This document shows positions 37,050-47,351 of a DNA stretch of 64,000 nt, in pieces; positions within the stretch are counted from its first letter, which is position 1; the number at the start of each line of letters is the position of its first letter. Source of the stretch: Fasciolopsis buskii (Eukaryota; Platyhelminthes; Trematoda; Plagiorchiida; Fasciolidae). The stretch is from contig LUCM01004210.1 in assembly GCA_008360955.1 (NCBI GenBank), forward strand, positions 167,524-231,523, read 5' to 3'. The notes beneath the pieces were generated by a model. The model was not told where the DNA came from and did not search any database. It saw nothing but the letters and a program-made list of their open reading frames with translations. The translations under genes were made by a program, and so were the position numbers.

Positions 37050-38130
37050 GAGATACAACTACGCAAGAAATTTAGCCTAACAACGATACCCTACTTCCCC
37101 TACAAGGACAAGGTTCGGATTCTTCCCAATCTGGTCCTGCAAAAGCATTTTACAATTCAAAGGTGTGAAACACATGCTATATAAGGCTACACGATCTTTT
37201 GGATGACAGAAAAAACACCCGGAGCCCACTTTGGTCCTTACTAACTGGCACAGCGTCATCCGCATATTCCAAGTCAGACGGTTTCCCTCACCATTGCTAC
37301 TATTCACACATGAGGCGAGGGCTATCTCCATATCCATCTCAGTGACAAAGTTAGAAAGTAAGGGTGAAAGAAGGCAACTCTAACGAACACCACTTCTCGT
37401 GGCAAACTCGGGCAAAACAAAGTTGTGAGCACAAACTCGGTTTCGGTTGTCGGCATGCACAAATGAGAAAAATGAAGCGAATTTCTCTGCCAAACCCTTC
37501 GATGATAGGCAGCGCCACAGAATTTCACGATCCACTGAGTCGAACGTCGATTTCAAATCAAGAAAGACAGAAACTGTGCACTTGCAGAATATTTGCCTAT
37601 GTCCCAAGATCTATCACAAAGTGAAAATTTGGTCAATACAACCCCGTTCGGCGAGAAAACCGGCTTGGTTCACATGCATATACCATTGTCGAGTACTAGA
37701 TAAACGGGGGAGGATAATGCCCACAAGCAGTTTGAATGCAGTGTTCACTTAACTAACTGTCCTATGGATTCCAAATAAGGATCTGTCGACTTTCTCGGAA
37801 ATAGACGCAGTCGCCGATTCGCACCAGTTGTTGGAATCTCTTCCCTTGACTGATGCTAACGTTTGGCACGGCAAGTGAAAAAGGAAGGCGACTGCCCATT
37901 TCGCTGAGATGCTTTATGCTTTGTGAGAATAAAATGACGTCCTTGTTCGCCTCCAGTTGTGATTGAGGGGTGACATCAACCAGCAATGTTTTGCGTGTAA
38001 GCACAAATGAAAAATGTGTTGTGTCGGTGGGATAACTTAACTGCTCCCTATAATGCCCAGGCCAATGCTCTACTCCAAGCTTCGGAGGGTGAATCAGCGT
38101 GCCGTCAGATTCCTTGTTCACCTCACTTGC
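37050..38130 (-). mobile_element. Decayed LINE reverse transcriptase, antisense to the gene
   Basis: On the minus strand, from 38121 downward, it reads VEHWPGHYREQLSYPTDTTH and LLVDVTPQSQLEANKDVI (region just before RT). After a degraded stretch come KLLVGIILPRLS, NQAGFLAERGCIDQIFTL (37740-37625), VFLDLKSTFDSVDREILWRC and FATRSGVR (37607-37380). The catalytic box LEYADDAV follows near 37250-37275 and MCFTPLNCKMLLQDQIG near 37170-37120. RT motifs are in normal order, but several frame changes and stops show it is dead. It is nearly identical to the 12852-13205 fragment over the shared RT part, and it preserves the YADD box that copy lacks. Confidence 0.87.
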
Positions 38131-38189
38131 ACTTGGCTTATGTAGACTGATACTTCTAATCGATCGTAAAAATATTGGATTATTTCAGA

Positions 38190-39850
38190 TATGCAGGGAA
38201 GGGTCTGTGAGGATCCAAAAGGGGCAACCGAAGCGGAAGGGACCAACCATCTTTGGGGTTCGCACGGACAAGCATAAGATTGGAAGGCAAGGGACATACA
38301 GGAAAACTTGTGCGAAGGTCATCACAGCTACCCACTGAGGTGGAGATATTGAACAAAATCCAAGCCTTAGGACGTCGTAAGGCGTCGGACATCAGTTGAC
38401 TTTCCCCAGATCTATTTAAAAATGGACGAATGGAACTGGTCACAGGACTTCAAGTTTTAGTTCCAATGATCTGATACTCCTATAAAGTCCCCTCCTTGAA
38501 GGGTGGGGGGAGTAATCGACAGTTGTGCCCAGCTTTAAAAAAGACTGGGGGGAGAACTGCGCTAATCATAGGGCCATAAGTCTAATCGCGATAGCGTCTA
38601 ACCTGCTAGTGTCCCTCATTCTTCGAGGGTACACAAGACGTGTGAAGAGCGGACCCGCTAGGAATAGGCTGGGTTTCGCGCTGGTCATGGATGCGTCGAT
38701 CAAGTATTCACCCTCCGACAGCTGTTAGAGCACCGTTTCAATTTCCAAGGGCCAATGGTCATCCCGGTTTCGGACATTCACGCAGTCTTTGACTCCGTTG
38801 GTGGATCTGCACTGTGGCACTGTTTATTGGGGAACGAATTACCTGACTTTTATATGTAGGTCCTCAAGGATTGTACCATCATACCTCAGGCCGGTTCAGG
38901 ACTTATGGGCTGATTTCGCCTCTCTTCGTCGTCTCCAGTGGAGTACGCCAAGACCGCCCTATATCCTCAGTTCTATGCAACTTTGTCATAGAGGATGTTC
39001 AACAGGACACTTCATCTCATTTATTAGATCGTGGAATTGAATTCCTCTCAGGGAACAGAATTGTCGAATTAGAGTATACTGATGATATTGCCTAGCTGAA
39101 CGACTGTGCCCAGGCAATTCAACATACGTTAGACCGCTTGGAGATTGAAGTCTCCAGGTACAGTATATGCATTGCGTCTTCACAACTTAAGGTACTTCTT
39201 CAAAACTGGCAGGAGCCTGTGCCTGTATTCACCCTTGCGGTGATCGATTAGAGGCAGTCAGTAGCTTCAATTAGCCCAGGAATTTAACTACGACTGGCAT
39301 AGGTGTTGAGGATGAGATCACATCACGAATTGTAAAAGCCATAACAGCTTTTACGAAGCTGCGAGATTTGTGGCGTTGCCACGACATCCTGGATTCCTCC
39401 AAGGGGAGGGTATACACTGTCACAGTTCTTAATGTTCTGCTCTATAGTTACTATACTTTACCTATCCGTGTTTAAAATGGCCCGCGCTATTGTGCTTTCT
39501 ATCAGCGATGTCTCCGAATCGTTGCTCGAGTCAGACATTCGTCCTCTATGTGAGACAATCGTTCTACATTGCATTCGGCTGCTTGGACGCTTATTGTCTC
39601 TGCTCATCTACCATCTACGTGATCTTTTTGCTCGTTTTTGGCCAAATAGCGATCAGGCTGTGACTATGACTTCGCCTAGAGATATGAAGAAGTTAGTTTC
39701 GGCCTTGACCTCGGTGGTGCTTCTCGTCTTCGTGGTTTCTAAAAGATGAAGATTGTTGTTAGCTGAGATAATAGAGGTATGGCTCATAACCGAAGTAATT
39801 GGCACGAATGCTGTGTGGCTTAAATGTAATATAATATAATATAATCCGTG
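38190..39850 (+). mobile_element. Decayed LINE reverse transcriptase, sense to the gene
   Basis: On the plus strand, after frame corrections: EVEILNKIQALRRRKASDIS (about 38345-38400), FKKDWGENCANHRAISLIAI and SNLLVSLILRG, then SGRFRTYGLISPLF, SSGVRQDRPISSVLCNFVIE and LEYTDDIA with the catalytic box at 39075-39092. AIQHTLDRLEIEVSRYSICI and LLQNWQEPVPVF follow. The C-terminal GVEDEITSRIVKAITAF and LRDLWRCHDILDSSKGRVYT come next. Numerous frameshifts and stops make it non-functional. It ends near a short (ATAAT)n tract, consistent with a simple-repeat LINE tail. It is more diverged from the 37050 element than that one is from 12243, so it is a different LINE lineage or an older copy. Confidence 0.85.
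39827..39845 (+). repeat. (ATAAT)n short tract, possible LINE 3' tail
   Basis: Three to four units of TAATA follow the C-terminal LINE remnant by about 100 bp. RTE-type LINEs often end in such short repeats, so this may mark the 3' end of the element. Confidence 0.45.
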
Positions 39851-40006
39851 AACAACGAAAAAATCACTAAATGTATACGGTGCAAACAAAAAAGCAATTT
39901 GTTTGTTTCTATAAAACTCCGACTGCGCGTTGAAGTTTTTCCAGTTCACATTAATTATTGTAATTCACTATGTTGAATAACTGACCCTTCGTTCATTCTT
40001 TTGAAG

Positions 40007-40576
40007 GTGCTTGCTCTGTTGATTGTGGACCACCCGGTCGGTGAAACTTATGCAAAAATTTCACACTCTTCCAATTATTATCCAACCAATGGAACGAGCT
40101 ACGTATTTCGCCTGTGGAACCTCGGAGGTCCACGGAATACAATCATGATCAGTTTGTTAGCCAGTATTTCAGGCCTTCTAGGAGCTATCCTGATAATTGC
40201 CATAGCATGTGTACTCCGTACAAAACGGCGCCGGTCAGCCTGCTGTCGGACTCGAAATCGAAGACGACCGCATTTTAGCTCATCTAACAGACTCACTGGT
40301 GTAAATCCTGGACTGCTGAATTCCACAATCGCGAGAAATGGCACTAACGGAAGCCTAGTACAACAGGATATGGGTCGTTTGACTGATGTTCACGGGGCAG
40401 ACTACACCAACCCACCTGGTGGTATCAATCTATCCGTGCTTTTGGAGGACTGGCAACCTGGACAAGACGCTAACAGTGTGGGAGGAAATGGCTTTCCACC
40501 AGAATATCATCGCTACCACGCGGTCGATTTCCCCGGTGGCCCAACGTTTTGTGTCAGTAACCCTCGTCAAACGCAT
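40007..40576 (+). CDS. Protocadherin exon 7: transmembrane helix and basic cytoplasmic stretch
   Basis: 190 residues (577-766), phase 0 to phase 0, acceptor CATTCTTTTGAAG, donor GTAAGT. The start VLALLIVDHPVGETYAK closes the last EC. NGT at about 604-606 is a possible glycosylation site. A hydrophobic helix follows, TIMISLLASISGLLGAILII and six more residues (621-646). Directly after it comes a strongly basic stop-transfer region (RTKRRRSACCRTRNRRR). The rest is polar and Gly/Pro/Asn-rich (LTGVNPGLLN, HGADYTNPPGGINLSVLLED, FPPEYHRYHAVDFPGGP), as in the cytoplasmic part of protocadherins. No canonical beta-catenin-binding region of classical cadherins is seen, which fits a protocadherin. Confidence 0.94.
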
Positions 40577-41553
40577 GTAAGTGAAATTACGGGCACCCTT
40601 TTATCCACCGCAGTTGGATCAGTTGAACTAGTCCACTTGATTCTTTGTGTTGCAGTTGAACGTACATTGCTTGTAATCACAAAACTTGACAAATATAGGT
40701 CTCGTTTCTTTATGTGATTGGGTAGTACGGCGTCAGTTTGGCCAGTAAGCACTCTCTTACCATAACGACCGTATAAGGCAGCAGTCGAATTTAAAAGGAT
40801 ATCTAAGTTACATCACACGTAAGATATCTGATTAGTGCACCAATGGATCAAGATAATGCTTTAATCCACTAAGACTTCGGACGGGTACAGAAGCATTGAC
40901 TAGGCGTTCCACTGTCCAAGCTGTGCGGCAAAATAAAACCAAACATCCCAAAAGTCGTCAAAATGGTCATTATAGTTTTCCTGAATGGTTGCACAACGTC
41001 AGCGTCAAATCGAATACAACTAAGTGCAACAAAATTTGAATAGAGCTGTCGGTTCATTATTCGAAGTGAAAACTCAACAGTTCGATGAACTGCACTTTAG
41101 TCCAAGTTAGAGGAATTTTACTTAATCTGCAGTTTGCATCTTTTAAAATGACCCAACAAACGTGACTATCACAATGCTTGATATGAATATTTTAACTGCG
41201 ATTTTTTCAGTAATGCAGTCGAAAGAAACCTCTCAAACACACAAACATACAAAACTCAACTGGAAAGCGGGGAGTGCTTTTAGAATGGAACAGTGACAAA
41301 CAGTTGCTCTTTAAATTAACAGGGCCACGCTGTTCACGCAGAAGTAGACGGAATTTTTGCTTTTCTGTACCAGGGTGATGTTTTGGCTTTAGCTGAATAG
41401 TGTGGTGGCATTGTCTGAAACCCGGAGATCCTTAGTTGAGATTACCCCTGGAATAAATTCGGCATAATTTACAACTTGAAGTAGGAAAAAGCAACATAAT
41501 ACCATTGGTTTTCTGCTTCTTAATCAAATATGGCCTTCTTATTAAATCCGCAG
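40577..41553 (+). other. Intron 7, 977 bp
   Basis: GTAAGT donor, acceptor TTATTAAATCCGCAG. Nothing recognisable inside. Confidence 0.75.
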
Positions 41554-41686
41554 CATTTCTCACAACATACAATCGATAACCCATGGGGACAATCGATGAG
41601 GTTTCCTAAAGAAAATGAAACTGACGAGCAACCGACTTCGGATTCCGGTCGTGGAGGAAGTGAGGAAGATGAACAGGGGATCTCCT
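41554..41686 (+). CDS. Protocadherin exon 8: cytoplasmic DSGRGGSEEDE motif
   Basis: 44 residues (767-810) plus one base, phase 0 in and phase 1 out, acceptor AAATCCGCAG, donor GTAAGT. It reads HFSQHTIDNPWGQSMRFPKE followed by NETDEQPTSDSGRGGSEEDE and QGIS. The DSG(R/K)G(D/G)SE core resembles a conserved cytoplasmic motif of vertebrate delta-2 protocadherins (named here from memory, not from a search). The open frame extends upstream to 41530 and would continue after the donor only 10 codons to a stop at 41716. Intron retention would therefore give a short alternative C-terminus. Confidence 0.82.
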
Positions 41687-44600
41687 GTAAGTTTGCACTT
41701 GTTATTCCATTCGGCTAGAAATCTGGTTGAGGGAAGTTACTCTGATAACAGGCGAGACAAAAACCGACCCAAAGCATTTCTGTCAACCCTGTTCCGTTGA
41801 TCAATCTGTCAGATGGAGCATTATTTGGCTGCCTTAACAATGACGTGATATCGGTTGATGTAAAATCATTGTGATAAATACAACCGTAGTGGAAGCATTC
41901 TTGTATGCACGTTTGATGTTGCATCGATTCTGTATTGCGAAAATTTCCCAGTGCGATATGTTTCCTGCTAGTACCAATTTTTCACGTGAATAAATGTGAT
42001 GATTCATTTGGAACCCAAGCTAAACCTACAATTTCTGAAGTTCATACTCTGGTCAACTGTAATTCGGTTCGGAGACAAGACGACCAACATCGATCGTGGA
42101 TTCGTTGCCGTGCGACGTTGGGTCTCATTGGTGCACACGCAGGACGTTCTGATTGGGCGGTGACTCAATGAATTCCACCTCCTCCCCACTCCGGCTCCTA
42201 TCCGTGTTACTCATTTAGGTCGTCCGTCCATGTTCCGGTGGCTGTGCGCATCGCGGAGCTCGCTTCAGGTGAGGCGCACCAGGCCCGCCTATACCGTATC
42301 AACACTGTGGTTTACTCTATCTGTTAGTGCGAGTGGGATAGAACTGCGAACATGTGCAACGGGAATCGGACGAGATGGTCCAGACCTCCACCACCCCTTG
42401 TTAAGGTCAAAGGCTTAATGTCGACCGCACACCTTGGCTGCTTAATTTGTGTCCTGGCCTGACTAAGAATGCGTTCTCAAAATGCATGTAACACGGGCAG
42501 TCATTACCTAAAAAAGGCGTGCGTATTGGAGCAACTCGGCAGATTCGTTTTGTATAGAATTAGTGTTAGTCAAAACATTACCGCAGCTGTTCGTAATACG
42601 TGTTCGAATTCATCAGTCGGCTGCCCAGTCAGTAAGTCACAGCACTGAAAATCCCAGGAATTCTTCCGAAACGATTGCATACACGCATATGACGATCATA
42701 AGAAACATTTAGTAAAATATATACGGGAAATACTCTTCGGATTTCACAGTTAAAAAGCTCAAGCAACTTCTTACTCAAGAGTAAATGCCAGTGTTGAAAT
42801 ATCGATGCTGTGTTGCCCAGTGGGGGAATGCGTGGGAGCACTGTGAAACTCATTCTCTTAGGATCCATCATCAGTGCATATACATCCAGTCTGAGGTAAA
42901 CGAAGGTGGCTTTAACATGTTTTTTCAGTGCAGTCGTGTAATGTAAAGCAACCGGTGAGCAAACACGATTCACACTGGGGCATTACAGGAGTGTGCCAAA
43001 AAAGTGCCTCAATAACGTGCAAACAGCCGGCGCTCCTGGGATCACGCCCGAGTGCGATGAAAAGAAATTCGATTAGTGGCAAGAAACTCAATCGCTTACA
43101 CACCCGAATTACGTGTTTGGGAGCTCGCAAAAAATTTCAATCTTACTCGGCATACTACTCATCAGTCGGGCGACTGATTTTACGAATATTTCTTCACAAT
43201 CTGTTATCGAGTAATTTACATAATTCTAACCCGTCGTTTCGATGAGACCCATCCGTATTCATCTGCGTCCAACTTCGGGGCCCAAAAGCCATGGAAATCA
43301 GCTTATCACCTTTCATCTTGTATTGCTCAATGCTTCGCGCTCGATCAAGGCAGTTTTCGTCATCTTCTGGTAGAAAGCTCTTCCAGTCGTTGCAAGTTGC
43401 CAGCAAGTGTTTTCTCAGCAATCTTGAGCATTCCGCTCTGTTAACTGTCACGTTTAAGATCAAAAATTTGCGCCCACTAACAGAGCATAGCGTTATCCCA
43501 AAGAAGCGGCGCCATCGCAGTTATCGACCGATAGAAACGTTCGATTTAGTGTTACTAAGGTTATCGTCCGATCGTCTACCTGTTCACGTAGTTATCGTAG
43601 AAGTCGTGATGAAGCTGAAGAATGACACAGCTCACCCTGATATGCTGATGTATGTGAGCTTTCGGTTTTGTGCCTGTTTGTGTTTACGCATGTGTCTATA
43701 GTGGGATCTAGAGCAGTCAAGTGTCCTAATGGGAAGAAAGCGGATCTTGGCATTACGTATGGGCCTGCATAGGTAGCTTCTACCTAGGCTAATGGTAGCA
43801 GGATGAATTAGTTCCCTCGGACGAATTCAAAGTGAACCATGTTATCAGGTCACTAATACTCACGTATTCAGTGCCGTCATGCATCTATATCACAGTGAAC
43901 GATGCCCATCAACTGAGTACCAGGTCATATGTTTCCTCGACGGGGTATTCCTCTGACAGGTACGTGAATACAGAACAACATGATTCCCAAATTTATCAAC
44001 TGGTCTCTTTACTTTTACTGGGAAAGTTTATACCATTTTCATCCGAACTTCCTTTAGAGAATACACCAGCCGTAGGAGTCGAAAAATTGAGAATGATTGT
44101 CTAAAAATTGGCGAGTGTGTGAATCCATATCATATAGCACTAACTTCGGCAGCCACCGTGGATTGTTGGGGATGGTTTTTCAGCTAGGAATCCGTCGTCC
44201 CAGATTCTTCAATTGCATTTGATTCTTGATGGCTTGGAAGAGTCAATGAATCTTGGCAAGCGGAAGCCGTGATATTCAAACGTCTTTCAATGATGAACTG
44301 TACACCGCCTCGGGATGATGCACGTTCTCATACTCAAATGGAATTTCTCACTTGTAAAATAATTTCACAGCCATGTTTCTACTTAATATGGGTATGGGAA
44401 CAAGATATATTCTTGGGTTTATTCCCCATCATTAACATGATGTGTATATTTCCTAAGATTTAGTTCATGGATTTACCCGGCTAACTAGCCATATTCCGAA
44501 TGGTTTATTTGATATTAAAGTCGAATAATTTTGTGCACAAAATGATAACTTTCTCGGTGAACGTATGGCCTTTAGATTTATTCCAAGAAATATTCTTTTA

Positions 44601-47264
44601 TTTTTCAAAAAGCAATCCGAATTTTCACATGATTTCTGACAAATCAGTGCAATTATCACACACACACACCTGTGAAAAAGTTCTCCGTGTTAGTGGATCG
44701 CACCTAAAATAGTTCGTTTTTGACTTTGGTAAAATGAGAACATCTTATCCTAGAAATGAAGAGAGTTTGTGATAGCATTCTTTTCCTTAATTTCGATTAA
44801 GTTAGGTTTATATATTAAAGCAACGAATCCGTTGCTGGTCCAATGGATGTAGAAGTAACCAGATATTTAGGACTTGCTGAAGAATAGGCTAGTGGCTGTA
44901 ATGTTTTACTTGCAGTCATTCACCTACTAGTTCCGACCCCAGTTAAAAGAAAGGGATATGGCGTGCTGTTGATTCACAATAAAGCTTTACAGTGGTTGCT
45001 CTCATGATGTCCCGCGGTGAGCTGACATTAGATGCCACAAGACCGAGTAGACAGTAATCAGATTCAATCCTCCTTAGCTTAGTTCAATCTAGACGGCCGA
45101 CTACTTGTGATTTGCTTGTCAGACTTCTCTACCGCCGTCAAGTGTCCGCTTAATGGTCAAAAATGTTTATAAAATAAATACTCGACATGCATAAATGAAT
45201 GTCTATGGCGTTATTGCACTGGATGATGGGGAAATTCTTCCTTTCCATTTAGTTTGGAAAAAGTCCACAGACAATCCAGTTGTACGTCTGCCAAATGTGG
45301 ATGTCCTGTACAGTAGAGAATCGCAACCCACGTCTGATTGGCCAAGCAAGCCGATCACCATAGAGTGTACGGAATCGCCTCCGCGTGATGCCTTTTTCAA
45401 CACTATGTCTCCCTATTCTGTACACAAAGTTTCAACGATTTTACCATGCAGCATCCAACGCCAAAATCAAGAGCAACAACTTCAAAAATATTTCTAGACA
45501 TTATTTATGAAGAATTCTGCTCATTCCTGGACTGAGACATCTCAATTCTCACCCATCTATATCCGAAATGGACAAATACCTAGCGAATAAAACTAGATTG
45601 CTGAAGTTCGCAAATGACACACCCGTTTGTTTTTCTACATTTACATGTATACTTTGCTTTGTACATTTTAGAATTGAATTCTCCTCTTTCTTCGATCGCT
45701 TTTTTACTTTCTTGGCGGGAAATTTTCGCAAATACCCGTTCATTTCACACAGACTTGTATAACCGGTGCAAATCGTTGGTTTAGTTGAATTGCATTGCTC
45801 TCCCCTTCATGATTTGCTCATGGCAATGTAAAAATTGGTTTATAAAAATGACTGCCGCCCAACTTTTACCTCTTCTATTCGGCAATGAAACAGTTTGTTG
45901 GTTGTCATCGAGGAATAACTCACTTTATCTTTATTCAATGTTTCCTGCAACTTATATATTTCGGTGGTCATATGCCACTTACTCGTGTTGTGCATTTCCA
46001 ATATCTCAGCAGCATAAAATGTTCATAGAACATACAAAAATTTTCCATCCATTTTGTGTTTGACCGCTCGGTTTCATTTGTTACACGAATCCTATTGAGG
46101 TTTAGTTGTCCACAAGCACCGTGTTTCCGTTGGAGCGAAATATGATTGTAAATCTGATCAAATCCTCATTGTGGGGAGTGGCATGAAGGACTGCTGTACT
46201 GGTTCACAAATCTCAGCGAAATGAATTTGCACTATTATTCGGAAGAATAGTTAGTTGTGAAAGTGCGACCCCAGGCCATGAAGAACATACAATGGTGTAC
46301 TGATAACCGCAATGATGGATTCGTTGTAAACCCGTAGCCTGCTAGCAATCCTTGATGACGGCCTTGTTTCTAAGACCCAAGTGAATTTAGAAATCTGTTA
46401 AATCCCATTACAACCTGGATAGGAGGAAGAACACACTTTCTTCCCAGTCCTTTCAGTTTCATAGTAATTGGGTCATCAATGCGTCAGTCACAAAAGCAAG
46501 TCAAGTATAAGGTAACATGCTCACCGGAAACTCTTCAGTCGTCCACTCTATCCCGCCGGTGCAGCCTGAGGAATGTCTGATTTTGGATCACAACTTCCAA
46601 CTCGCCCACGGAGCCCTAACAAACAAGTATCAACGGACACAGTGTATCGTGCGCACTCTCTCGTGATGTTACTTCCGTCTTTCGTTCTTCCTCTCTCTCA
46701 CATACACGTACAAGCACCCTTTAGGTTTCGGCGGATCCATTTTCAAACGATTCATGACAGTCTGCAAGGAAGCAACTGTATTTTGAAAGTAACAGTTGCT
46801 TCAAAAGATGGTTTTGTTGATACAAGAATCAAAACGGACAACCGATGCCTGTTCATTTCTGTTGCACAATTCTCTGAACCCAGAGCCACCAAGTTCGCTT
46901 ACGTGAATTCCGGTTGTGAATGTCATCGCGCAACGGAATCTCGTTCTTGACTAAATTAGTGAAAATGGTGAGCATAGAGGTAAGAATAAGTGACCACTCG
47001 GCTAAGTGGGAAAAGCCCGCGTTCCAGAACTCCACTGATAACGGAACTTGGTCACAAAATCCAGTGCCTTTAATCAAATAGTGAGAGAATTTAACCGACT
47101 CAAACTCGCGTTTCTAATTCGTCCTGCCCTGTCAAGTTCACTGATGACCATCTTCATATCTCTCTTCATCGACCCGCATTCCAAATTCTGGCTGATACCT
47201 TATTCGAATGAGAGCGTACACCAACTAGCTAATTTGGTTCGTAGTTACTTATTGACATTCCTAG
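41687..47264 (+). other. Downstream stretch, probably intron 8
   Basis: No exon is secure here. A GC-rich part near 42050-42420 carries a 62-codon frame with no recognised domain, and there is a (CA)n tract (44657-44669). A possible alternative tail exon at 46539 is described under findings. Open frames 43291-43701, 45195-45497 and 46573-46950 show no domain I can name. Confidence 0.5.
44657..44669 (+). repeat. (CA)n microsatellite, short
   Basis: Six to seven CA units, uninterrupted. Confidence 0.8.
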
Positions 47265-47351
47265 GCTGCATTTTCGCTCCGATTATTGAGCGGCACAATC
47301 AGTTAGATATCACCGAAGCTGTGTTGATCTCTGACCAGGGTGATGATAATG
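47265..47351 (+). CDS. Tentative protocadherin cytoplasmic exon 9
   Basis: An 87 nt segment bounded by acceptor TTATTGACATTCCTAG and a consensus donor GTAAGT. Read in the phase required by exon 8, the split codon T|GC gives Cys, followed by CIFAPIIERHNQLDITEAVL and ISDQGDDN, an acidic tail-like peptide. It is phase 1 in and 1 out, and its leftover G joins AG of the next candidate to give Glu. The frame is open further upstream to 47048, so the acceptor choice rests on phase. No homology is known to me; this is a splice-logic proposal. Confidence 0.4.

Larger units (their letters stand above)
36267..40006 (+). other. Intron 6, 3740 bp, mostly retrotransposon
   Basis: Holds two LINE remnants pointing away from each other: minus strand 37050-38130 and plus strand 38190-39850. 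The first about 780 bp (36267-37049) show nothing recognisable. Confidence 0.8.
11187..41686 (+). other. Protocadherin-like gene, eight recognised coding exons (incomplete at both ends)
   Basis: The exons are 11187-11495, 14672-15064, 18368-18511, 23360-23722, 26143-26284, 35890-36266, 40007-40576 and 41554-41686. All have AG acceptors and GT donors, and every junction keeps one reading frame (phases 0,0,0,0,1,0,0, then phase 1 out). Joined, they give 810 full codons: about five extracellular cadherin repeats with DxND calcium linkers, one transmembrane helix, an arginine-rich juxtamembrane stretch, and a cytoplasmic tail with a DSGRGGSEEDE motif. Proteins of this family mediate calcium-dependent homophilic adhesion and signalling at the cell surface. 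The transmembrane-plus-tail layout and the single-helix, few-EC size fit a delta-protocadherin relative better than a FAT or Dachsous giant cadherin. The signal peptide, start codon, first EC half and terminal exon are not identified. Confidence 0.88.
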
